Positions 38,090 to 46,093 of a stretch of 64,000 nt of DNA are shown piece by piece (within the stretch, counting starts at the first letter, position 1; each line of letters starts with the position of its first letter). The position numbers and the translations under genes are program-made. Origin of the DNA: Paraburkholderia metrosideri (GTDB taxonomy: Bacteria > Pseudomonadota > Gammaproteobacteria > Burkholderiales > Burkholderiaceae); assembly GCF_904848625.1 (NCBI RefSeq), contig NZ_CAJHCP010000004.1, forward strand, positions 434,001-498,000. The letters are read 5' to 3'. The notes beneath the pieces were generated by a model. That model was not told the DNA's origin, ran no database searches, and worked only from the letters and a program-made list of their open reading frames with translations.

Positions 38090-38298
38090 GTCAAAGCGAC
38101 CTTGACGGCTTGCGCGACGACGCCTGCGGCTTTCAGCTCACTGGTAACTATCTCGTTGAAACTCAGCGTCGGGTTCATTTCGCACAACATGCCGATCTTG
38201 ATCCAGAACGCCGCTTGCGCGTTGATCGACCGGCATGACACTGCGCTTGCCTTACGTACCTGATCGTGCAAGTCGTCGTCGATATTCACAATGCCCAC
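38086..38298 (-). CDS. ParD-like antitoxin-family protein
   Basis: 70-aa protein: GIVNIDDDLHDQVRKASAVS, then SINAQAAFWIKIGMLCEMNP. It has the ribbon-helix-helix features of the ParD_like family. Start is taken as GTG 38298 with GGAGG four bases upstream; a GTG at 38289 is also possible. No ParE toxin gene is adjacent. Instead it overlaps a methionine aminopeptidase by 4 bp, an arrangement I recall from other proteobacteria. It probably represses its own operon; a role as antitoxin is unproven. Confidence 0.78.
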   Translation of the reverse strand: MGIVNIDDDLHDQVRKASAVSCRSINAQAAFWIKIGMLCEMNPTLSFNEIVTSELKAAGVVAQAVKVALT

Positions 38299-38885
38299 AG
38301 CACCTCCATATATATAACGTATACGAATCATATATTGTCGACAGGTCGCAGGACAAGCCTTTTCTGACATTAGAGGCGGCGGATTGCGGGTCTCAGTTGC
38401 AAAGGGTGAGTTAGGGAGTTCGCGTCGGGCGCGCGATGGAGTACCCGATGAGACGGCGGAAGCAGACGCCCGCGCTCAGGGCAGATGAGGACCACCGTGG
38501 GGTCGAATACCGTCGATCGCATCCCGGCAGTTGAGCGCGGCGTTGACTGGAATGCTTGCGCCGCCCATCAACTGTAGAGACGGACTGCGGGGCTAAGACA
38601 GAGGCTGGCAACTCGCAAGGTAGTTGACAGCTCAGACAGGTCATCTTGTGCCGGTTGACTGCTTCCCGCGGCTAACATCGAAATGGCTTTGCCACGATGG
38701 GTTGCGGCTCGTCTACTGAGCTTCGAGGTGGGGGCTACCCACTTTTATCGATGCAACTCCGGGCTCGGCCATGTGCGGGTGGTCGACTATGAGGTAATGG
38801 CCGCAGTGGGTGCTGCGGCCATTTTTACTTGCGCTTTCTGCTTGCTGTTGTCTATTGCTTGTTGTGCCGCGCCTGATTAGATGGC
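38299..38885. other. Gap between the ParD-like gene and repeat copy A
   Basis: No convincing gene. AT-rich TATATATAACGTATACGAAT at about 38309-38328, just upstream of the ParD-like gene, is a probable promoter or operator. The 3' end of repeat copy A begins near 38797. Confidence 0.45.
38797..38827. terminator. Terminator-like hairpin of cassette A
   Basis: ATGGCCGCAG (38797-38806) pairs with CTGCGGCCAT (38813-38822), followed by TTTTA on the plus strand. Copy B has the same stem at 55123-55131/55138-55146 with a different loop. The T-run favours plus-strand termination, but the hairpin may serve both directions. Confidence 0.65.
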
Positions 38886-39350
38886 TTAGTGCGGCGCGTT
38901 GGATAGTTGTTGCACGGGCTTGGCGGGCAGCTTGATCGCTCGTTTTGTAGATGGCTTTTTGTTGAGCGAAGCGTTTTCTTCTTCGAGGGGCGCTTTGACT
39001 ATCTTCGATGCGTCTGCCAGCAAGTTCGCCGCCTGCTGCGCCGTGAGACGGTTGCGTGGGATACCCTTTGCGTCGAGTGCAATCACCTGGAACAACTCGC
39101 GGTCGCATTCGAGATCCTGCTGATATTGCTCGGCGGTATCCACCAGCAATTCGAGCAACGTTTGACGACGCCTTCTTTCGTCGTGCGTGAAGGCAGGATT
39201 TCTAACTATCGATGACGCAAGTGTGATCAACGTATCCAGTTGACTCAACTGCCGGTCGCATAAGTCGAATGCGGAAAGAGCGAGTTTTTCGTACTGGAGT
39301 GCGTCGACTGGTGGGCGTGAAGCGGGTTGATTTTTGACGGCCCTGGGCAT
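38886..39350 (-). CDS. Cassette A 154-aa hypothetical protein
   Basis: 154-aa cytosolic protein, not recognised as a named family. The N-terminal 100 residues look all-helical (LSAFDLCDRQLSQLDTLITL, DERRRRQTLLELLVDTAEQY), with a basic Lys/Pro-rich tail (KKPSTKRAIKLP). It is about 92% identical by eye to the protein of cassette B, with differences concentrated after residue 95. GGGAG precedes the ATG. A 240-nt structured leader lies between its putative promoter and the start codon. Confidence 0.75.
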   Translation of the reverse strand: MPRAVKNQPASRPPVDALQYEKLALSAFDLCDRQLSQLDTLITLASSIVRNPAFTHDERRRRQTLLELLVDTAEQYQQDLECDRELFQVIALDAKGIPRNRLTAQQAANLLADASKIVKAPLEEENASLNKKPSTKRAIKLPAKPVQQLSNAPH

Positions 39351-39429
39351 GGTGCGATCTCCCTGTTGCTTCGAAGGGTCGCCCGGACACCGGCCTTTTT
39401 AGGGAGGGGTGAGCGGGCACGAAGTAGGG

Positions 39430-39605
39430 TTGACAGACCGGTGTTACGTCAAGCCGGCGAGCCTTGCGGCTCCCCTACCAAGGCCCGCCCATTGAAATAT
39501 AGACGTGCAGAGGTAGACGCACTCTCGCCTGGGCGGGAGTGCGGACGTAACAAACAGGCTGTCAAACCTGGCCACTGGGTGTATCCCAGCGACTTCGCAA
39601 TTATA
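39430..39605 (-). ncRNA. Structured leader RNA of cassette A
   Basis: On the minus strand, downstream of TATAAT (39605-39600): hairpin CTGGG/CCCAG (39589-39575); long-range helix TTGACAG/CTGTCAA (39565-39559 with 39436-39430); helix TGTTACGTC/GACGTAACA (39552-39544 with 39450-39442); an 11-bp GC hairpin (39543-39518, one A-C mismatch); CTACC/GGTAG (39516-39512 with 39479-39475); and GAGCC-GCAA-GGCTC (39472-39459), a GNRA tetraloop. Copy B keeps every helix while changing sequence in two of them, strong evidence that the RNA fold is selected. Function unknown. Confidence 0.72.
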
Positions 39606-39677
39606 AGGGAGGGAAGCTATCTCGGATTTAGACTTGAGAGATAAATGTTGGGATTGGCCGAGTGGATAAAGGCGGGG

Positions 39678-39819
39678 GCGGCGGTAAATTGATTGGTCGG
39701 TGCCGTGATCGTCCCCTCTCTCTCTATCGTGATCACGCGCCGCAGACATTGTTGGAACAGCCCGCGCAGATCCTGACAATCAGGACACCCCTTGCGTTAC
39801 CACGCAGCGCGGCTAGACC
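39678..39819. other. Spacer after repeat copy A
   Basis: A segment near 39655-39672 resembles a tRNA D-arm (GGCCGAGTGG), but no acceptor stem, anticodon arm or T-arm follows. No gene. Confidence 0.5.
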
Positions 39820-40239
39820 TCAACGCCGAATCGCCCTGAGCACGACACCATCCCATCCGAACAGTACCCGGTGGTCACCCATGCGATAGACCACTGTGCA
39901 GTTCGAGCTATCGAGGACAGCCGTCCTGACGGGAAGTCCCGTATCTCCAATATCGATATTGAAGTCGTCCTTCAGACGGGACGCTGTGTCGACGACGCTG
40001 ACATTAAATCCTTGATGTGGTTTGCATCGTTCCCCGGCGAACTCGATGATTCCCGGCGAAATGCGCAATACCTTACCCAGAAGCTCCTTGGCTTCAGGTA
40101 TCCCGCCCGACGTGCTCGCATAGCCAACGATGTCGGTTACTGTCCATTTTCCCTGAAAGTCGCTAACCGACGCCGCCTGTGCGCTGCTCACAGACGCGAA
40201 TAGGCACAGTGCCACGCCGGCGCCAAGCCGCTTCAACAT
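39820..40239 (-). CDS. Small secreted protein coupled to a lysozyme-like gene
   Basis: 139-aa protein with a clear signal peptide (LCLFASVSSAQA then ASVSD), so it is probably periplasmic. The mature part (about 117 aa) starts DFQGKWTVTDIVGYAS and contains two Cys (ERCKPH, SSNCTV) that could form a disulfide. I do not recognise the family. Its start codon overlaps the stop of the lysozyme-like gene by one base, so the two are coupled. A lysozyme inhibitor or immunity role fits the arrangement but is inference. Confidence 0.7.
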   Translation of the reverse strand: MLKRLGAGVALCLFASVSSAQAASVSDFQGKWTVTDIVGYASTSGGIPEAKELLGKVLRISPGIIEFAGERCKPHQGFNVSVVDTASRLKDDFNIDIGDTGLPVRTAVLDSSNCTVVYRMGDHRVLFGWDGVVLRAIRR

Positions 40240-40673
40240 TAGTGCGCTCCTTGTCGGAACGGCGCTGTTTCGCGCTGCCGGCGGTTCAGGAGCCCTTGGC
40301 TTACTCGCGGCGGCCCAGCCGGTCGCCCGTTGCGATCGCGCGGCGTAATCATGATATTGCGCAGCATGTGCTGCGAGACAGACCTCATGTCGCCATTATT
40401 GGCAGGCGCCAGCGCCTGCCGGACGTTCTGGTTGGACGAGTTGTACGCGAAGGAAACGGCGGCGTCGAATTGCGCCTGCGTCAACTCATGGTCTGTGACT
40501 ATTGTTTTGACGACGCGCTCCGCTTCACGTACGCGAGTCTCAAGGATAGCGTTCACCCGTTCTGGTAGCACAGTCCTCTGCAGTTCTTCCTGCGTGCAAG
40601 GGCCAAGGTGAGCGAGCGTACCCACGCCCCAGGTACAATTGCCGTCGACTGGCGCGTCGTTGTAGTAGTGCAT
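40239..40673 (-). pseudogene. GH24-type lysozyme, N-terminus disrupted
   Basis: Open frame of 144 aa starting MHYYNDAPVDG and continuing NCTWGVGTLAHLG, then DHELTQAQFDAAVSFAYNSS, the GH24 phage-type lysozyme core. The catalytic Glu should lie a few residues before the present start. In the minus strand just upstream, RFNEGVE is encoded in another frame (Glu codon at 40684-40682). One extra base at 40673/40674 would join it to HYYND, and an in-frame TGA also lies nine codons before that Glu. It is therefore probably a frameshifted gene lacking its catalytic Glu, unless a sequencing error is involved. Confidence 0.62.
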
Positions 40674-41004
40674 TCAACCCCTTCGTTAAAGCGAAGAGCC
40701 GTGTATCAAGCCGCGCTCATTCGCACTTTCTCGTTCGCCGTGTGTATCCTTCACGACGGTGCCGCCCGATTGGCAGCAGAACTCAGATCGTGCCACAACG
40801 CAGAAGTAATGATGCGGGGATCGCGCTGCCGGACCATTTCGGTATGCGCTCGAACTCCGAACGGAGACAGGCTTCAAAAGCGCGGTCGAACCCGTCGACG
40901 ACTGCGAACCGTCGAGTCCGACATTCGTGGCAAAATCAAACTGTCGCTGTTAAAGCCGCTAACGACGTAAAGACCTAAAGACCTCCTGACTTGAAGAACA
41001 ACGA
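40674..41004. other. Gap holding the out-of-frame lysozyme N-terminus
   Basis: The first part (40674 to about 40720, minus) encodes the disrupted lysozyme start described with that gene. The rest, up to the LysE gene, has no supported feature. Confidence 0.45.
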
Positions 41005-41637
41005 ATGACCTTCCATACCTGGTTTCTTTTCGCAACGGCATACCTCGTCACCACGATTTCACCCGGTCCCAACGTTCTACTCGTCATTCGCAACACGGTC
41101 AGGTACGGAAGCCGTGGGACGGCCCCTACTATTGCCGGGAACCTGTTAGCTCAGCTCGTCGTAGTCATTCTTGTTGCACTTGGTGTGGGCGCTGTATTGG
41201 CTGCAATGCCGCCTCTTTTCGTGGGCATGAAAATAGTGGGTGCTGTCTATCTCATGTACCTCGGTGTAAAACAGTTAAGAAAGACGGCGTCTAACGCACA
41301 CCCCACGGCTAACGCGCAGTTCTTGCATACCTTGGACAAACGGAAGATTTTTCGGGAAGCGATTCTGGTTTCGGGCAGCAACCCCAAGACACTTATTTTC
41401 CTTTCGGCCTTCATGCCACAGTTCATCACGCATGACCGTCCGTTGCCCGAACAGTTCATCGTTATGTATTTGACCGTCGCTGCAATCGTGGCGCTTGTTC
41501 ACACCATCTACTCGGTCAGCGTCCGTGGCATTCACAATGGCCTTGGGACAAGTCCTTGGCTAGCGGCAGTGAAACGCAGTAGCGGAGTAATCTTTTTCGC
41601 TTTGGGTATCAAGCTGTTGACGGCCAAGCGTGCTTGA
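41005..41637 (+). CDS. LysE-family amino acid exporter
   Basis: 210-aa LysE/RhtB translocator with six hydrophobic segments. The start TISPGPNVLLVIRNTVRYGS holds the PGP motif after the first segment, and AVYLMYLGVKQLRK follows in the third. The family exports amino acids or related small molecules by proton exchange. Length is typical. It has no regulator gene adjacent, so the substrate is unknown. Confidence 0.9.
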   Translation: MTFHTWFLFATAYLVTTISPGPNVLLVIRNTVRYGSRGTAPTIAGNLLAQLVVVILVALGVGAVLAAMPPLFVGMKIVGAVYLMYLGVKQLRKTASNAHPTANAQFLHTLDKRKIFREAILVSGSNPKTLIFLSAFMPQFITHDRPLPEQFIVMYLTVAAIVALVHTIYSVSVRGIHNGLGTSPWLAAVKRSSGVIFFALGIKLLTAKRA

Positions 41638-42089
41638 CGTGGACGCTGTCGACGTGTCAACAACTCGCCCCTACGTTCGAACGGCAGAAACTGGGGCGAG
41701 CGCAGCCTGATGCCAAGGAATTAGAAGAGCAGCACAGCGCGTTCGACGCACTATAACGAATATAACCACCCGTACTCCCCCGATAACCGTCTCTTCATTT
41801 AAACCTGTCGGCGTCCACGCTTTTCGGCGCAGCTCATGCCGGATCAGCGCGACAGCGAGGCGCCTCGCTCGTGCAGCCGGCCTGCGGGTTTTCATGCTTC
41901 GGTGGCCCCGGTACAACCGCGTCGACTCTTCAGCTAAAGGTATCTCTGGCGCCAATCGGCGAGGGGCTTCCGCCATCTTCTGAACCGCAATATGACTTTT
42001 TCGACACCAGGCTATGCTTGTCGCTGAAGCCTGTTTGATCGGGCTGGCACCGTCTCCGCCCTCAAAACGTCAGCTGGATAGCTCAAAAA
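41638..42089. other. 452-bp gap after lysE-like gene
   Basis: A 101-codon minus-strand frame exists at 41671-41976, but its Arg-rich composition and lack of a ribosome-binding site argue against coding. Nothing else recognised. Confidence 0.45.
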
Positions 42090-42494
42090 ATGAAAGATCG
42101 ATCGACAGTCTTGTGCACACGGGAGGGCCGGATACTTCTGGTTGCGCGTGCCCGCTCCCGTTGGTCGCTGCCCGGCGGTACGATCAAACGGTCCGAAAGC
42201 CCTCTGGACGCAGCCCGGCGTGAGCTGGCAGAGGAGACAAATCTGCTGGCGTCCGGCTTGATTTATGTTTTCCAGTTCGGCGGCCTGAGCAAGCGACACC
42301 ACGTATTCTTCATGAAGGCCACGCCAGACGCGTCCCCAACGCCCGGAAATGAGATCTCGCAATGCCGCTGGTTCAGCCCGGGCAAAATAGAAACTTTGTC
42401 TGCGAGTGTCCCGACCCGCGCAATCGTGCACCTGGCGACTCAATTCAAGGTCGTGGCAAATCTCATGGAAGCACCCTATGAACCGCTCGTATGA
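42090..42494 (+). CDS. Nudix hydrolase
   Basis: 134-aa Nudix pyrophosphohydrolase. The Nudix box reads GGTIKRSESPLDAARRELAE then ET; the Gly after REUxEE is replaced by Thr, which is tolerated in some members. It would hydrolyse a nucleoside diphosphate linked to another group, in the cytosol. It overlaps the next gene by 17 bp, which indicates coupled translation. Confidence 0.88.
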   Translation: MKDRSTVLCTREGRILLVARARSRWSLPGGTIKRSESPLDAARRELAEETNLLASGLIYVFQFGGLSKRHHVFFMKATPDASPTPGNEISQCRWFSPGKIETLSASVPTRAIVHLATQFKVVANLMEAPYEPLV

Positions 42495-42750
42495 GTATCA
42501 AGGATTCACGCTTAAGGTGAGTGTCGAGGCTGAATTCATCTGGCAGCGAAATGCCACTCCTGCCCAGCGAGCGGGCTACATTGCGACGGTCAAGGTTTAT
42601 CAGGCGAACACCGCGGTCGCATTATTCTCGCCGCTGCGGTTTGGTGATACCGCGGGTCGGCCATTCGCAACCGAAGTCGACGCCATGATGGGCGGATATA
42701 GCGCTGCGCGAAAAATCATTGACGACCTTTTCAGCCAGGAGAATCGATAG
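42478..42750 (+). CDS. Hypothetical protein coupled to the Nudix gene
   Basis: 90-aa protein, no family recognised: YEYQGFTLKVSVEAEFIWQR near the start and a final helix YSAARKIIDDLFSQ. It is soluble and mildly charged. It starts 17 bp before the Nudix stop codon, so the pair is probably translated together. The frame is well used and ends with a normal stop. Confidence 0.6.
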   Translation: MNRSYEYQGFTLKVSVEAEFIWQRNATPAQRAGYIATVKVYQANTAVALFSPLRFGDTAGRPFATEVDAMMGGYSAARKIIDDLFSQENR

Positions 42751-42950
42751 TGGCTTATCTTGAGCCGACCTTCTAGCAAAGGCCGCCGTATGTGATCGAC
42801 AACCGCCGGTCTGTCACAGACGTACGATCCCCAGCTAATCGGTTGCTTGCGGGATTCGGGACCCACGTCAGCTCGCGGCAAAAACCGGGAAGCCGCTAGC
42901 CAATTGACGATCGTTGCCCGCGTGCGGATGTGGTTTGCCGTTCCCGCACA

Positions 42951-43565
42951 TCAATGATCTAGTAGGCCGTATTTGCGGAGTTCTCTGGACAGCGCGGTGT
43001 GCCCGGTAAACACATGCCCGAGCAACCCCGCATTTCGGGCACCCGCCACATTCGCTTCAAGATCATCCACAAAGAGCGATTCCGAGGGAGCGACTCCTAA
43101 CAAGTCCGTGCACTTCAGAAAAGTTTCGGGCGAAGGTTTCGCGGCATTGAAAGATGCCGACGCAAACACATTCTTGCCAAAGAGGTCCGCGACAGGTGGG
43201 CACAAGTAGCCGATATTTTCCGCTACAAGTCGAGGATTATTGGTCAGAACGGCGATCGTACACGTCCTGGATACCGCCGCTGCCAGCGCCAGTACCTCAA
43301 GGTTCGGCGACATCGATAGGCGGCGGGCCAGCAGCCAGTCGTCGACAGACACCTTGCACCCAAGTAGATCGCCTGTCTCGCGCAGATATGCGACGTCGTC
43401 GATCAATCCCGCGTCGGCTTTCGCTTCCAGTCCGGAGCCCCATATAGCGTCAGTGACTTCGTCCGATGAGCGATTGGATAGCGACGCGAGAGACCTGACA
43501 CGTGCCGACCGGTCGTAGTGAACCAGCACGTCGTCCATGTCGAACAAAGCAAGCGAGATCTGCAT
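42951..43565 (-). CDS. HAD-superfamily hydrolase
   Basis: 204-aa HAD hydrolase starting QISLALFDMDDVLVHYD. The nucleophile motif is DMDDV (Asp8, general acid Asp10 region), motif II is VLTNNPR, the Lys is in FNAAKPSPETF, and motif IV is FVDDLEAN. The cap is short, as in subfamily IA phosphatases. ATG 43565 is chosen so motif I lies at the N-terminus. Substrate unknown. Confidence 0.88.
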   Translation of the reverse strand: MQISLALFDMDDVLVHYDRSARVRSLASLSNRSSDEVTDAIWGSGLEAKADAGLIDDVAYLRETGDLLGCKVSVDDWLLARRLSMSPNLEVLALAAAVSRTCTIAVLTNNPRLVAENIGYLCPPVADLFGKNVFASASFNAAKPSPETFLKCTDLLGVAPSESLFVDDLEANVAGARNAGLLGHVFTGHTALSRELRKYGLLDH

Positions 43566-44134
43566 TCTGGAAACTGGATGATTGGGAAGAAGACGTGTTG
43601 CAGCGACGTCAATGACCAAAGCTAGATGTGGCGTCGATTTTCGCCGATCCAGCCATGGTTGTCGACCGGCCGCTATTGGTCGGTCACGGTCCGATGCTTA
43701 ATTGTTGAGGTGCTCACACAGAGCGTATCCCGGGCCGGACCGTAGCCGCCCCGATTCGCCACGTGGGATTTCCTTCGAGCGGCCGTTCAAGCGCTCGGGG
43801 GCAAACGCGGCGAAGTTGCGCGAAGCTTGCGTATCGCCCAATTGGCTGAGTACAGGTTCATATCGCGACGAGCATTCGGCGCCTTCTTCTCGGGTTTTCC
43901 CCGATTTCGTTGCTCGCGCATCAAATGCCAACGATTCAGATCGTTGACATCGAGCGGCCGGTTGCCGGAGTTCGCCCCTTCTCTTACTCGTCAAGCCTCA
44001 ATTTCCGGCGGCGGTTCGAGCCCGTATCTATTTCGTCTTCTAACAGATTCTTAATATGCCTGTAACACAACTTACATAACCTGCACGCGAGTCAAATGCC
44101 GTCGGGTAGACCCGGCCTATAACGAGGAGAAGTT
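43566..44134. other. Intergenic region upstream of the phosphoesterase
   Basis: No supported gene. The last 90 bp are AT-rich and include the Pho-box-like repeats at 44049-44077. Confidence 0.5.
44049..44077 (+). promoter_or_regulatory. Candidate Pho box upstream of phosphoesterase
   Basis: CTGTAAC-ACAA-CTTACAT at 44060-44077 fits the PhoB pattern of 7-bp repeats with 4-bp spacers (11-bp period). TCTTAAT at 44049, in the same register, may be a third unit. It lies 58 bp before the GTG start of a phosphoesterase, a typical phosphate-starvation target. Confidence 0.5.
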
Positions 44135-46015
44135 GTGAAAAATGCAGGGTTGCGCAGGGGTGCGCTCGGGATGCTGGCAAGCATCGGCGTAGTGGCAGGG
44201 TTGTCTGCCTGCGGAAGCAGCGTTGATGGGCCGAGCGGGCCGAAGGTCACCGGTCAGGTGCTCGGCAGCTATATCCAGGGTGCGGCGGTCTGCCTGGACG
44301 TGAACAACAACGGCACGTGTGACCAGGGCGAGCCTGTCGCGCGCTCGGACGCTCAAGGCAAGTTCTCGATCAGCGATACGAGCAACGGTTCCTGGAAGTA
44401 TGTTGTTGCCGACCTGAATGGTGCCACGGAGAACGACGCATCCGGTAAGAACATGGGAACGACGTTCAACAGCACGGCTACGTTCCGTTCGCCGCGTGGT
44501 GTCAGCTTCGTCAGCGCGATCACCACCCAGCTTTCGCAACTGATCGACAGCGGCCTGTCGCAGTCGGATGCTCAAACGCAACTGGCGGCCAAGATCGGCA
44601 CGACGTCAGACACTCTGCTGGGTGACTTCAACACCAACGGCAACGCCGTGGTGAAAGCGGCGAGCGACCAGTACATTGCTACTGTCGCATCGAACAAGGC
44701 AATCAAGCACGTCTGGGTGATCGTGCTCGAAAACAAGAGCGCGGAATCGACATACGGCACGACGGCCTCTGATTCGACCCAGGATCCGTACCTGAAGTCG
44801 CTGATGCCGCAGGGCACGTTCCTCGCGAACTACTATGGCACCGGCCACGTTTCGCTGGACAACTACATTTCGATGGTGTCGGGTCAGCCGTCGACACACG
44901 ACACGGAAACGGACTGCTTCCAACTGTGGTCCGATATCGTGGATGCCGGCAACGACTCGGCGAACCCCAAGGTTCTCAAGGCGGGCACCGACGCAAACGG
45001 CCACCCGAGCGGCGGCTGCGTATTCCCGGCTCGCGTGCAGCATTTGGGCAACCAGATGGAACAAGCCAAGCTCACGTGGCGCAGCTACAACGAGGACATG
45101 GGCAACAACCTGGACCGTGACGGCACGAAGACCTGTTCGTTCCCGCGCCGTACCGCACAGCTTGCGGGCACCGACCCGATGAAGGCTGTAGACGGCACGC
45201 AGGCTGCGCAGGCTCCTTCGGCTTCGGGCGACATCGCGGGCGATGAGTACGCAACGCGGCACAATCCGTTCCCGTATTTCCATTCGACCATCGATGATCT
45301 GGCAAACTGCGACGCGCGCGTGGTCAACCTGCAAGCCAACCTGGCAACGGATCTTCAGTCGATCGATACCACGCCGAACTTCTCCTTCCTCACGCCGAAC
45401 CTGTGTGACGATGGCCATGATGGTGACGGTACGGGAACTGCGGGCAAGGGCTGTGCAAACGGTCAGCCTGGCGGTTTGACTTCGATTGACGCGTTCCTGA
45501 AGAAGACGATCCCGTTGATCCAGGCTTCGCCCGCCTACAAGCAGGACGGCCTGATCATCATCACCACGGACGAAGGCGTTGTGGCCGGACTGACGCCGTC
45601 AACGCAAGTCAGTGCTGATGGCAAGACGCTTTCCTTGCTGGAGCCGGAGCAAGGCGGCCAGTGCCCTGGCTGCAATCAGCAAACGGGTCCGAACGTGACG
45701 CGTCCGGAACAGGTCACGATGTCCACGCTGCCGGTGGCCGAGGCAAGCATGCTCGGTATTAACCCGGCGACGCTGCCTACGTCCGTGCAGAACGTGTCGA
45801 TTGCGTTGAACTACCTCGGCGTCGGTGGCGATCAGGTGGGTACGCTTCTGCTGTCGCCGTTCATCAAGGGCGGTCACGTGGATACCACGGGCTACAACCA
45901 CTACGCGCTGCTGCATTCGCTGGAAGACAACTTCGGCATCGGCTCGTATCTCGGCTATGCCGATGATGCATCGCTCAAGCCGATCTTCACGTCGGCCAAC
46001 ATTGATAACCGCTGA
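44135..46015 (+). CDS. Phosphoesterase-family (acid phosphatase/phospholipase C-like) lipoprotein
   Basis: 626-aa protein. A lipobox GLSAC lies at about residues 23-27, so it is anchored after export. Residues about 35-170 form a beta-rich N-domain (GSYIQGAAVCLDVNNNG). The phosphoesterase domain follows: HVWVIVLENKSAESTYG provides the metal-site Glu-Asn pair, with GHVSLDNYISMVSGQ and TTDEG later. The family hydrolyses phosphomonoesters or phospholipids outside the cytoplasm. A Pho-box-like sequence precedes it and a terminator hairpin follows, so it is probably a phosphate-starvation gene. Start is GTG at 44135. Confidence 0.87.
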   Translation: MKNAGLRRGALGMLASIGVVAGLSACGSSVDGPSGPKVTGQVLGSYIQGAAVCLDVNNNGTCDQGEPVARSDAQGKFSISDTSNGSWKYVVADLNGATENDASGKNMGTTFNSTATFRSPRGVSFVSAITTQLSQLIDSGLSQSDAQTQLAAKIGTTSDTLLGDFNTNGNAVVKAASDQYIATVASNKAIKHVWVIVLENKSAESTYGTTASDSTQDPYLKSLMPQGTFLANYYGTGHVSLDNYISMVSGQPSTHDTETDCFQLWSDIVDAGNDSANPKVLKAGTDANGHPSGGCVFPARVQHLGNQMEQAKLTWRSYNEDMGNNLDRDGTKTCSFPRRTAQLAGTDPMKAVDGTQAAQAPSASGDIAGDEYATRHNPFPYFHSTIDDLANCDARVVNLQANLATDLQSIDTTPNFSFLTPNLCDDGHDGDGTGTAGKGCANGQPGGLTSIDAFLKKTIPLIQASPAYKQDGLIIITTDEGVVAGLTPSTQVSADGKTLSLLEPEQGGQCPGCNQQTGPNVTRPEQVTMSTLPVAEASMLGINPATLPTSVQNVSIALNYLGVGGDQVGTLLLSPFIKGGHVDTTGYNHYALLHSLEDNFGIGSYLGYADDASLKPIFTSANIDNR

Positions 46016-46050
46016 TCCTTAGTGGTTTCGTAATAGCTCTGTTGTCGTTT

Positions 46051-46085
46051 GCCCGGTTCGGGGTTCGAACCGGGCAGTTTCTTTT
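46051..46085 (+). terminator. Rho-independent terminator after the phosphoesterase
   Basis: GCCCGGTTCG (46051-46060) pairs with CGAACCGGGC (46066-46075), followed by AGTTTCTTTT. It lies nine bases before the next gene, so that gene may be read by read-through or from its own promoter. Confidence 0.85.
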
Positions 46086-46093
46086 AGAGAGTC

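Larger units (their letters stand above)
38797..39677 (-). repeat. Direct repeat copy A (about 0.88 kb cassette)
   Basis: A complete unit read on the minus strand: TATAAT promoter (39605-39600), structured leader, a 154-aa gene and a terminal hairpin (38822-38797). It matches copy B at 55123-56007 in the same orientation almost base for base, except in two leader helices and the 3' end of the gene. No transposase, inverted ends or target duplication were seen. Confidence 0.88.

Noticed and set aside
39650..39690. tRNA-like GGCCGAGTGG segment
   Set aside because: Only a D-arm-like motif; acceptor stem, anticodon arm and T-arm are missing, and the second repeat copy has lost even that match.
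41671..41976. 101-codon minus frame
   Set aside because: Arg-rich composition, no ribosome-binding site, no recognisable family.
44606..45418. 270-codon minus frame inside the phosphoesterase gene
   Set aside because: Antisense shadow; Arg/Val-rich with no fold, while the plus frame matches the phosphoesterase family.
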